64,000 nucleotides of DNA from Henckelia pumila. Taxonomy: Eukaryota > Streptophyta > Magnoliopsida > Lamiales > Gesneriaceae. The translations under genes and the position numbers were made by a program. Of the stretch, positions 23,961 to 41,758 are shown one piece after another. The notes under the pieces are model-generated. The model saw only the letters and a program-made list of their open reading frames with translations, did not search any database and had not been told where the DNA came from. Position 1 is the stretch's first letter. Each line of letters starts with the position of its first letter. Location of the stretch: assembly GCF_033568475.1 (NCBI RefSeq), contig NC_133121.1, positions 1,488,001-1,552,000 of the forward strand. Direction: 5' to 3'.

Positions 23961-24416
23961 TCTTCTGTCAAGAATGTTGATAGACCGACGTTTGTTCGTC
24001 AATGTAGTTTACAATATAGGATGTCTATAAAATCATGTTATGATGTTTAATATATTTTTATTATTTTTTATATTAGTCGTAGTGTCAGTCAGCCAATAAA
24101 TCAACTGCAATGAAACATAAATCAACTTCAACGCAAAAGATCATCATCTTTCTTTGAACGTTGTCTCGAATGGTGTATCCTTTGTAGAAAAAATGACCGT
24201 GATAATGACCGTGACAACAAGCAGAAAAATTTAACGATAAATGTTGTGTTTAAGAAAGTTTTTCAAACTTTATAGAATAATTTTTTGGTTTTCTAATTGT
24301 CTATAATGCATTAAGATTTTTGTATTTTAATTTTTTATTCAACTGCTTATACTTACTAATTTGAATAATTAATTATATAAAATAACATTCCGTGCATCGC
24401 ACGGGTGAAATACTAG

Positions 24417-26417
24417 TATATATAAAAACAAGAAAGTATGCTAAAAAAAGAAAAACAAGCATTTTCCCTTCTAAAGTTTATACTAAAATTAGTAAAAATA
24501 TTTCATAGATAAAAATAAAGATATTGTTGAATTTAAACTAGGTAAAGATAATATTCAAAATAAAACAAAGATAAGTGATAAAATATGTTATCCAAAAATT
24601 TTAAAACAGAGTTAAAATACGAGTGATTTTTTTAAAATAATTAAAATATTATTTTTCTTGATTCAACAAAATTGAAATTTTTTCTAATAGCTGGTGTTTT
24701 GACTAGCAATTATGTATATACCAACAAAGATTAAAAAATAATATTATTAATCTATATCTATATAAAAGCAGAAAAATATGCTACAAATAGTTTTCCGTCC
24801 AAAACTAATTTATAAAAATAGTAAAAACATTATCATTAATCATTAAATTTGAAAATAAAATATTGTTAAATTAAAAAATAAAAATAATATATTATTTAAT
24901 TTAAAATTATAGATAGAGAAAATAATGAATATTCAAAAAATAAGATGATATTTTAAATGATAAAATATTTGATCTAAAAATTTTAACATATAGATAAAAA
25001 TACAATTTAATTTTAAAAAATTAAAATATATTTTATCTTGATCAAACAAAATTTAATTTTGCTTTTAGCGTTGATTGTTTTGCCTAATAAAACACAAATG
25101 TCAAATTTTACAACACAAAAAATTATATAGAAATTTAATATATAAAAATATCATGATAAATTAGATACAAAATATCGCAAAAAAATAGCAAAATTTCAAG
25201 ATATTAATATTTTAGATATCATTCTACACGATATTTGTTATACCTTTAGCAATTTTTATATATAAAAACATAAAACTCATATGCAAATATTTAAACTAAA
25301 AATTTGAAAATATAAGTAAAAAATATGATTGAATTAAAAACAAAAATCAAAATAGTCTTTCAACAAAATTTAACTATTTTCTCTTTTTATAAAAATCCGA
25401 CATATTTTTTTTTTAAAAAAAATATTTTTCATTATTAAACAAAATTTAATAAAAAAATTTCATTATTAAACAAAATTTAATAAAAATCAATGATATTCTA
25501 TTTAATCTAGAAATTATAAATATACATAAAAATACAATTGAAAAAAATTAAAATATTCTTTTTTTATCAAATAAAATTTAATATTATTTTTAATAGAATG
25601 ATTGGTTTGTCTATTTGCATATGTAGATATACACAACAAAAATATTCAAAAAAACATGATGTTATGAGCGATATATTATTTAATATAAAATTTTAGAATA
25701 TATATAGATAAAAATATTTCTGAAGTTAAACTAAATTAAAAATAAATTTTTTTGTGATAAAAAAAAATTAATTTTTGTTTATATATATAAGATGAAAAGA
25801 TTTGTAAAATAGAAACTATAGTATTTTCAACCGAAAAATTATTTTATAAAATAGTGAAGACATTATCATTAAATTTAAAAATTCAAATAAGATATGATTG
25901 AATTTAAAACTATAGATAGAGATTATACAGGATATTCAAGAAAATATTATTTTAATTTGAGTGATATATTATTTTATTAAAGTTTTTTTAAAATATAGAT
26001 AGATATACGATTTAATTATAAATTGTTTTCATTATAATACTTATAATTTTTTTGTTTATTTAATTTTATATAATTTATATATTAATTTTTTGTTAATATA
26101 AAAAACATTTTATACTAATTGTAAAAAATTTAATGTAACTTATATTATTAAAATATTATGTATCTATATTTATTATATTTAATTTTATATTTTATATTTT
26201 ATATTTTTATATTTCAACTTTGAAATTTTAAAATTTATTTTAAAATTTAAAAAAATTATATATTTTTTTTGTATAGAATACAAATATTGCATGCATCAAA
26301 TTTATAATTATTGGGTAAATAAATCCCTTAGAAAAGAACAAATTTTTTAATACAAATATAATATGAAAAATTAAAATATTAAAATAAGACATTTATAAAA
26401 AAAAATAGGGGTGGACA

Positions 26418-26460
<43 letters not shown>

Positions 26461-26833
26461 ATATTAGAAGATGTCAAATAACTTATTTCAATTGCTTAAA
26501 ACCGTTTTCTAATAAATTTTCCAAAAAAATTTACAAAAGTTTTAAACTCTGTCAAACATCACTCCAACCACAATGAATTTAAATTGATTTCAATAATCTA
26601 AGGATTTAAAATTTGTTGTGATGACCTCAATTGTGGTGTAATAAATATTAAGTTGATTTTTTTTTTAAAATTTATCTAAGTAATGAAGATATATTTATAT
26701 CCGTAGATTTCAAATCCTTTAATCCAATTCAACCTTAATTTATTTATATTTTAATTATTTACTCAAGCACTCATATTATGTCAATAATTACATAAAAATA
26801 ACATAATGTGCATCGCACAGTTGAGAATACTAG
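24417..26833 (+). mobile_element. Second Helitron, with repeated 5'-like modules
   Basis: The 3' end repeats the signature of the first: hairpin TGTGC-ATC-GCACA (26807-26819), spacer, and CTAG at 26830-26833 followed by T. Possible 5' starts are TCTATATCTATATAAAAGC at 24751, or the TATATATAAAAACAAGAAAG that directly follows the first Helitron at 24417. Similar leader modules (AAAGTATGCTA..., then AAACATTATCATTAA and TAAAATATTGTTGAATTTAAA words) recur near 24420, 24760 and 25780. This suggests stacked or duplicated Helitron heads. Extremely AT-rich and non-coding. Confidence 0.6.
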
Positions 26834-27173
26834 TATAAATAATAAGGGTAACCGCAACCCTGAACTAAAAAACCCAACTTTATCGTGGGACCTATTATAA
26901 CACATCATTCATATCACAAAATAAAATTTTTATAACTTTTTTCCACAATCCTAAACCCAACAACTAACTTTTTTGGGATCCCACTAATCAATTCTATACA
27001 TATTATATAATTATTATTTATTAAATAATTTAAATTTAATTTTTATAATAAAGTAAAATTAATTTTAATTAAATAATGGTAAATGCGTAAAAAAAATTAA
27101 TAAATTAAATTTTAATTTTTTATGTAATTAATTAATCTTTGATTAATTATATTTTAGTATTTTAGATTGATTA

Positions 27174-28230
27174 TGTTGGAGATCAAACTCTAGAATTTCG
27201 ATGATTACAAAGTCAAAACAAAACCAAGTAAATAAATTAATCGGACTCATCAAATATTAAAGACTAAAGATTTATACGAAAGTTGCCAGATCAAAGTATC
27301 GTGATTAAACCAAGATACAGATCAAACTCCACAGATCTTATTATACCGGATCGATTGACACAAGATCAAATGTTCAACAACCAGATCGAAGCTTCATCAG
27401 GAATCTATCTGTTGCTGTAATTGAAGAAAACGACAAAATCATTTAATGAGAATTTGAACGTTGATCGGCCTTCGCTTTAAGTCAAGATTTGTGAGCTATT
27501 TATGAGATATGCTGGCAGCCCAATATCAAAAATTGTTGGCGGCTCACTGTCTACTTTTGAAAACTATAAATACTCAAGCATTTCGAAGATTCAAGATACG
27601 AGACCAAGAGTGAAAATTACAAAGCAATCAAATTCAAAGTCGAAAAAGTCTTCACTCAATATACCAACTCAGATACTTATTTCATCAGATCAAAGTCTCG
27701 ATATTCTGAGTTATAACACAACACAGATCGATCAAGCTCAAAGATACATTTCAAATCGATCCAGATCAAAGCTACAGCTTCCCAGTTCAAACCATCGAAG
27801 CATACTCTGTTGCTTCATCTTGTAAACTCTAAGTAGAAAAATTGTTCTACTTCGAGTTAGAGTATTGCTAGGAGTTCCTATCAAATGATTGATTGGATTG
27901 GATTTGTACAAAGGAATTGTATAAGTCAAAGTCTTCTAGTGGAATCCTCCTGGAAACAGAAGAAGGGGTGACGTAGGAGAATTCATCTCCGAACATCCAG
28001 AAACAACTCTATCTCTTTACTGCAATTATTTCATTTCATTTGCATTAGTACTATTAGGCATTCAATCTGTGAGGAAGATTATTTCCGTCTGACTTGCTCA
28101 GATCTTTCGAACAGATCAAAAGTTTTAAGCAAATGAAACTTCTGTCCGATTCTTACAAATCAGATCGAAGTACTTGCAAAATTTTATATTATGTATTAAC
28201 CTCCCCTCTACACATATTTCGATCCTAACA
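27174..28230 (+). mobile_element. Solo LTR, TSD GATTA
   Basis: 1057 bp starting TGTTGGAGATC and ending TTTCGATCCTAACA, flanked by exact 5-bp repeats GATTA (27169-27173 and 28231-28235). It shares motifs with the LTRs at 16662 and 20098: GGTGACGTAGGAGA, CTCCGAACATCCAGAAACAA, CAAAGTCTTCTAG and the end CGATCCTAACA. It is thus a related but older or distinct subfamily. No internal domain is present, so it arose by recombination between two LTRs. The 107-codon frame in it is not a gene. Confidence 0.88.
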
Positions 28231-28407
28231 GATTATGTAAATGAATGTAAAATGATGATTAATTAAATAATGCTAACATTTCATTTAATAAAAAATTATA
28301 TATATATATATATATATATTTATTTATTTATATATAACCCATGGGTTCTGTGATTAAAGGAACCACAAATCAAAATTAATTTTTTTTTTAACTAAACAAT
28401 TAATGCT

Positions 28408-28528
28408 GAAGCTGGAGTCCTATTTTGGACGCCAGCTTCAGCTGCCTATATTAAACCTGCAGGCTGCAATGCAGCAGCCTGCATGTTCAGCTTTTTCCCA
28501 ACTTTTTTAAGTTGGGAAGAAGCTGGGG
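28408..28528. repeat. Cluster of three perfect or near-perfect hairpins
   Basis: Three consecutive stem-loops: GCTGAAGCTGG...CCAGCTTCAGC (28411-28443), GCAGGCTGCAATGCAGCAGCCTGC (about 28459-28482) and CCCAACTTTTTTAAGTTGGG (28498-28517). They lie just inside the right end of the TIR element and may be subterminal repeats used for transposase binding; that role is an inference. Confidence 0.75.
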
Positions 28529-28585
28529 TTACGGATACCCTAACAACTGTCAGTATGACTCATTGATTAATTCTTGCCTTATTTG

Positions 28586-28635
<50 letters not shown>

Positions 28636-29304
28636 AGAGTAACACTCCTGTGCAACGGTCTCATTCGTGAGACGAGTCAACCCTATCCATATTTATAATA
28701 ATAAGTAATACTTTTGACATAAAATGTAATACTTTTTAATGGATAACCCATATAAGAGACCCGTCACACGAATATGACCCGTGCAACGGTTGCATACAAG
28801 TGTTTGCCAAAATATAATATGATATGATATAATAGGAAACAGATATATTGTATTTGCGTATAACGTCTCCCTTTGATATGATTATTAATAATTCATGTAT
28901 ACATTTATCGTATTTAATTTGTATTTTTTTTATCATATTATTTATCAATTTATTAATTATAATTTTATATCAATCAAATCATTAATTATTTATTTTACTC
29001 TATCAAAACATTGAATTCAATATTATTCATATTTTATTTATTGTTAAAAAATAAAATGATAATTTATAATTTTTTATATAAAATTTAATCAATTTAATCA
29101 ATAAACTATAATCTATCAATCAAATCAAATATTATATTAACTATCATTTTTTATTACATTACATTACTTATCTATATATTATCAATTCTATCATTCGAAC
29201 CCCAAACTGAGTCGAAATGTAAAACACAAATTAATTATATGAAACGCAATACATTTAATGTGTGAAAAATAATATTATTGCTTGTATTTGCAAAATTTTG
29301 ATGG

Positions 29305-29555
29305 TTTTTTTTTTACTTTTGTCATCATTCCACAAGAGTCAGAGGTTCATTGGCTCATGCGGAGGGTAAATCAAGGGATGTGTACGAGCGGCAGGGACCT
29401 GAAAGAGGGAGCACATGACCCAATTCCAAGAGCATACCATAATATTTCAGCAGTGAATATGCTCCACACGAGAATCGAACCCGCAATGCTGAGGAATTTC
29501 TTCCCACATCACCTCAGGCCTTACCAACTCGCATATGCCCCTGTGGGCAACTTTT
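29305..29555 (-). mobile_element. tRNA-derived SINE
   Basis: Read on the minus strand, a polymerase III promoter is visible: an A-box-like CATATGCGAGTTGGTAAGG (about 29519-29537) and a B box GGGTTCGATTC (29472-29482), spaced as in a tRNA gene. A tRNA-unrelated body follows, and the element ends in an A-rich tail (the T tract at about 29306-29315 on the plus strand). The cloverleaf is not complete enough for a working tRNA. The 104-codon plus-strand frame is an antisense by-product. A target duplication is at best imperfect. Confidence 0.65.
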
Positions 29556-30147
29556 GGATATATTTGTGTGTGTGTATATATAAATACGACAAATAACAAC
29601 TCTATTTAAATCAATTAAATTTTGCTTAATTTCGAAAAAGGCTGTTGAAAAGATTTCTACTAAATTTTAAATTTATAATATAATTATAGGTAGCTGACAT
29701 CCGTTTGTAATTAAGATTTAATTACTTTCATTAGTTTTTTTAATCTAGTTAGGGACAGTTGAAAAGATTTAAATTTACCCAAAAATTTAAATTTTTAGAT
29801 GCCCAATTGTAATTAAAATTTAATCATTTTCACTAATTTTTTTTATCTAGTTTGTGAAATTAAAATTGCATTTTAAATAAATTAGTTGACAAAAAATGCA
29901 GAAACTGAAATTGCACAATAATTTTGTTTGGGACTATGCGGGCGTCCAAAATTTATGTTCTTCCACTTTAGATTTGTAATTAAATGATTATATCATTCTA
30001 AATATAAATATTATATTATAGAAACCATTAAATTAAAAATAACAAAAAAATCAACACGAAAAATATCGTATATATGCACCTAATATGTAAGGAAGAACAC
30101 CGGTAATCTAGTGTTGTGTGCTTATATAATTATATTTATATTATATA

Positions 30148-30321
30148 TATATAGAGTTTTGCTATGCTGCTCACCTTTCGTGCTCACCTCCATGCCCACT
30201 TATGATGTAGCAATCATCCAATGAATGAAATGAATCATATACAAATGGTTCATCCAATGGATGATTGACACCTCATAGGTGGGCATGGAGGTGGACACGG
30301 GAGGTGGACTGCATAACAAAA

Positions 30322-30352
<31 letters not shown>
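30148..30352. mobile_element. Palindromic MITE-like element flanked by (TA)n
   Basis: The left arm GAGTTTTGCTATGCTGCTCACC... and the right arm ...GGACTGCATAACAAAACTC are inverted copies. The inner arms CACCTCCATGCCCAC and GTGGGCATGGAGGTG, and ATCATCCAATGAATGA and TTCATCCAATGGATGAT, continue the pairing, so most of the element (about 30151-30329) folds back on itself. TATATA tracts lie on both sides. Its sequence differs from the element at 442-583 but the design is the same. Confidence 0.7.
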
Positions 30353-30355
<3 letters not shown>

Positions 30356-31302
30356 CCGCCAATAAAATTAAAGCAATTATATAAACACTATAATTTTTGT
30401 TATTTTTGAATTATTGATTTTTTTCTAAATTTAAACTCTTTAAGATGTAAATAAATAAATATGTTATTGAATTTAAAAATGTAGACAAAGATAGGATTGA
30501 AATATTTAAAAAGAAATACTATTTTATGAAACTATACAAACTTTCATGATCAAAAAACTTGTATTATGATGTTATAATTGTGCTTTTAAATGAAACCTAA
30601 TCGAATTAATTAAATTAAAGTTAACTAGTATGATGGACTCAATCACTCAACAATCTCGAATTTAATTATATAATCATATGAAATTCCAAAATTTTAATTG
30701 GATATATCTAGTACGGGAGATCGTGATCTCGTTGATTTCTTATTCATTTTCAGTTGCATGATTAACTTGAAATCATAATAGATATTAATTTTAGAAATGG
30801 AAGATATATGAGAAAATATATATTAATTTATCAAAAAAAATATTTTATGCTTGCCCTAGTAACGTAATTACTATGGCAATGTGTGGAATGTGGATCCAAC
30901 AATTCATTTCAAGTTATTAAATGTGAAATTTACAAGTATTATTTATAAGTAGAGCATGACCCATAAAAGAGTTTTTCTCTATGCTTGCCCTAGTAACATA
31001 ATTACAACTAGCTATCAATGCACATGCATATAATGAAAAAATATATGTAAATAAAAAATTGAGCAATGTTAGAAATAAAAAATACATCAAATGAAAAGAT
31101 GTTGATAAGCAGTTCTTTTAAATTTTAAATTGAATATGATAATGGATTCTATCATGGAAGAGAGATAAATTTTGATATAAACATTTTTGTCTTTTATCTA
31201 TAAAAATGAATTATTATGTTTTAAGGTAGATGGGTAATTTGACTTTGGTGCATATGAATGGACAAATTCGGTTAGTATAAGTGTATTAAGTTTTATATAT
31301 AA

Positions 31303-31496
31303 CTAGTAAAAAATGCACACACTTTGTGTGTGTAGAAAAGAAATTTTTTTTAAAGCAAATCATGAAGTTAGTGTGGGAAGTTTTTAGTGAAATATTGAGT
31401 ATAAAAGGGTAATTTTGGAATAAATAAATTTGGTATCCTCAAGGCAGTTATTATAATATACAGATCTTTTATATAATAGTATATATATATATATGA
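31303..31496 (-). mobile_element. Short non-autonomous Helitron, minus orientation
   Basis: On the minus strand the 3' end reads a hairpin CACACACAAAGTGTGTG (31315-31332), then CATTTTTTA and CTAG (31303-31306) followed by T. The other end reads TCATATATATATATATACTATTATATAAAAGATC, a Helitron-like 5' start. A related copy is at 50391-50582, with shared words GTGRGWGGAAAGTTTTTAGTGA-like and GGTRTCCTCAA. No coding capacity. The exact 5' border is uncertain because it runs into a TA tract. Confidence 0.6.
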
Positions 31497-31917
31497 TAGG
31501 TAGACATTTTAAAAAAACAATTTTTTATAAAAAAAATGACAAGGTAGACGAAAAAAAACAAATGAAAGCAATAAAATTTAATTGTCGTCTGAAATGGCCT
31601 CTTCAATGGGCCGTGTCAATTTTGACGAAAAATTGACACGGATAAATTTTGGACTTTTCGTAAAATTATTAGAAACTTTTGTGATATCGTCTTATCGTTA
31701 ATTTTGTGATACACATTTCTTACTCGATTTGACTTTTATGTCAAAAATATTACTTTTCACTCGATATATGGATAATGGATCAGGTCACCCAATCTCACAT
31801 ATAAATATTTGTTTGCATTTAATCGAATAAATCACACTTGTGATTCAGTACAACATGTGAAAATTGAAAAATAGGCGAATGAATGAATGAATAACTTTTG
31901 GACCCCAAAATCATGAA

Positions 31918-39352
<7,435 letters not shown>

Positions 39353-40600
39353 GGTTCCTGTGAAAAAAGTTGCAAACATTTTGGTTATATTTCTAGGTCA
39401 CTTATGTGCATGTAGGACACCTGCCACAATACATTCATTGGCATATCTTTGTTTATTTAGCATCTCTTGAATAATGAAAAGAGCCAAGAAGGCACTTTCG
39501 CACATCAGCAACCACAATAGATCTTGATTGTATATTTTCTTGAGCTCATTCTCAAATTTAAATAAATCACTGCATTGTCAACATTAATTTTGCCATGAGT
39601 GGTCAGAAATCAATTGGCAAGTGAACCATATCACAGCCACAGCAACACACATTCCTGTTACAATTTGGATCATAAAAGAAAATTGATAGAATGAGGAATG
39701 ATTAGAAAAACATTATCTCTTCCCTTAGATCACGGATGAAACCAACTGGGTAACAAAACTAAAACTCTAAATTATTGTAAAATATTACTTTTGGCATATC
39801 ATGTTTTAGTTTACTTAGAGGCAGGTCAGGAAAATATTCTTCCACACCCTAAATAAATCCTAATTCTTCCATGCACGCCCATCTTGATTACCTAGTCACC
39901 AGTAAAAATACCCGTATCACTCTATCATAGAGGATTGTTGAATCGAAGTCAGATTACTTTCTATATGTTCTTTGTTACAAATACAAGTCTATACGCACCT
40001 TAGTTACCTACAGCTAACGAAAAATATTAAATTGATATCCGAAAATGGTTGCCAATAACTTTCCCAAATAATTTCTGACAAAGCGCTTAATCACTCCAAC
40101 TTTCATTTAAACCACCAACTAAAGCATGAAGAAAGCTCTGGTAGTTAAAACATTTCCAGTCACCTGTCACTCTCTAACATAATTCAAAACCCAGCGTCAG
40201 TTGCACGCTTAACAAATAACAAAGAAGACATCAAAGGCAAAAGGACAACACGATAAAACAAAAAAGAAGAACGTATTAACTTGTCGTATGATCAAATACC
40301 ATTAGATAATGAGATCTGCAAACAAATAATATCTGATCACATATCACCAATATAAATTCAACGTTAAAATAAAAGAACTCGTAATTTTCAATTATCACTG
40401 AGCTTGGAACGCGAAAATAAATCATTAAAATGGCGCATGAAAGCGGCACAACTGGTGGAATCGCAGAGAAGCTCACCGGTGAAGACGAATGGATTCCGCA
40501 GGAAGAGGGGCAACGGTTATTTTGCTGTATTGGAGTTATAGAGGATGATGATTGGCACATTTCATTCATCGTCAACGTTTAAATTTAATCGCGAATCTTA
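39353..40600 (-). promoter_or_regulatory. 5' leader with probable leader intron of the glucosylceramidase gene
   Basis: A donor-like CACCG|GTGAGC at about 40478 and an acceptor TTTTTCACAG just before the start codon (about 39358) suggest an untranslated first exon (about 40478-40575) and a 1.1-kb leader intron. The first exon contains upstream ATGs. Spliced, the longest upstream frame ends in a stop that overlaps the main start codon, which would lower translation. The transcription start is not known, so the frame may lie outside the mRNA. Confidence 0.45.
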
Positions 40601-41758
40601 CGATGTAGCCCTTGTATTTATAATTTCATTACATTTTGGTCCTCTGACTTTTGGACATGTCACTTTATTGGGCATTTTTTTCAGATATAAGTCGGCAAAT
40701 AAATTTGAAGGGCTAAAATAATTTAGGGGCAAGTCGGCAAGTAACTTCACCACGACCATATGTTACCACTTAAGATGCTTGAGTAGTTGAGATAAATAAT
40801 TAAGTTTTTTTTATGAGTGAAAATATGTCGCAATTATTATTTTTTTATACGCACTGAATAAAATTTTAAATCAACGAACATAAATAATTATTTTGTCAAA
40901 ATAAAATACGTGGATAGATCATAAATAAGACGTGACATATTTATTGGTTATGAATCTCTTTAATCTTCAAAAAAAAATTATAATATATACTTAATGTATT
41001 TTTCGTTGTCTTTTGAATGTTAATATTAATATTATTTATTATATAGATAAACAGAAATTTTACTCTGTTTATTTTATTTAAGCCTCTTCTTTTTAGAAAT
41101 ATTTATTTTTTTATTATTACAAGATGAAGGTGAGGTGTTCTAGTAAATTCGAACAAGGTCTCAAGGATTATGCGACGTGGCGTATTTTATTTTAACTTTA
41201 GGTGACTATGGGTTGAGATAAATTAATCAACTGCTATAGCAGCATTGATACGTATGATTCTTTATTTAAATCTGAATCATGGATTTATTTATATTCTCAA
41301 TTGAGTACATTCATTCATTCTGAAACGCACGTGTCGAATCCAACCATAAACAAATCTTGATATGTTAGGTCCACAACGATCGATATATTAAGTATATATT
41401 AATTAACAGTAAAGATTAGAAAACTTCCGCTTGAGAAAAACATCAAAAGATAATCAATAAAATTAACCAAACAATCCGATAATGCAAGCAAAAACTAAGG
41501 AAGATCATAGTCCCAAATGGCGTGATATTTATTAATATATATATATATATATATTTCAAAATCTTACTCGGATTTATCGAGTATAAAAATCAAAATTCGC
41601 ATCAAAATTTCTCTACTGCTGGCATGGACAATGAGCACAGCTTAATGAATCTCTTATTCGATGAAAAATCATTTGAGTTAACTGTTACCAGAAAACGAAT
41701 CCCAGACTCGAACCAACATCAGAAATTGCAAATATGCTCTCTCGTAGACGATAGATCT
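40600..41758. other. Intergenic region between the glucosylceramidase and cytochrome c genes
   Basis: AT-rich sequence with no gene or clear repeat. It contains the promoter side of the glucosylceramidase gene and the 3' flank of the cytochrome c gene. A short TA run is at about 41536-41554. Confidence 0.6.

Larger units (their letters stand above)
15595..24416 (+). mobile_element. Helitron carrying an RPA70-like gene, split by an LTR retroelement
   Basis: The 3' end is diagnostic: a hairpin CCGTGC-ATC-GCACGG (24390-24404), a short spacer, then CTAG (24413-24416) followed by T, the Helitron terminus. The proposed 5' end is TCTATATATAAAACC at 15595, preceded by A, fitting insertion between A and T. 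Between them is a degenerate coding region with replication protein A-like folds, often carried by plant Helitrons. I see no Rep/helicase, so the copy is non-autonomous or internally deleted. An LTR element with its own target duplication (16662-21072) sits inside. The 3' end is firm; the 5' end is inferred. Confidence 0.65.
26846..28540. mobile_element. Harbinger/Tourist-like TIR element, TSD TAA, interrupted by a solo LTR
   Basis: The left end is GGGTAACCGCAACCC (26846) and the complement of the right end is GGGTATCCGTAACCC (28540), an inverted pair. TAA flanks both sides (26843-26845 and 28541-28543), the 3-bp duplication of PIF/Harbinger elements. Without the 1057-bp LTR at 27174 and its 5-bp duplication the element would be about 630 bp. 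It has no transposase. Its right part is unusually rich in hairpins (28410-28525). Confidence 0.7.

Noticed and set aside
24420-26450. CRISPR-like or satellite array
   Set aside because: Repeated words are irregular in length and spacing, and the genome is eukaryotic; they match repeated Helitron heads instead.
27502-27825. 107-codon frame
   Set aside because: It lies wholly inside a solo LTR with a target duplication and has no domain.
29472-29537. A functional tRNA gene on the minus strand
   Set aside because: A and B boxes are present, but the acceptor and anticodon stems do not pair as a full cloverleaf; a SINE fits better.
29282-29596. 104-codon plus-strand frame with an apparent protein-like composition
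   Set aside because: It is antisense to a SINE and explained by the tRNA-derived sequence.
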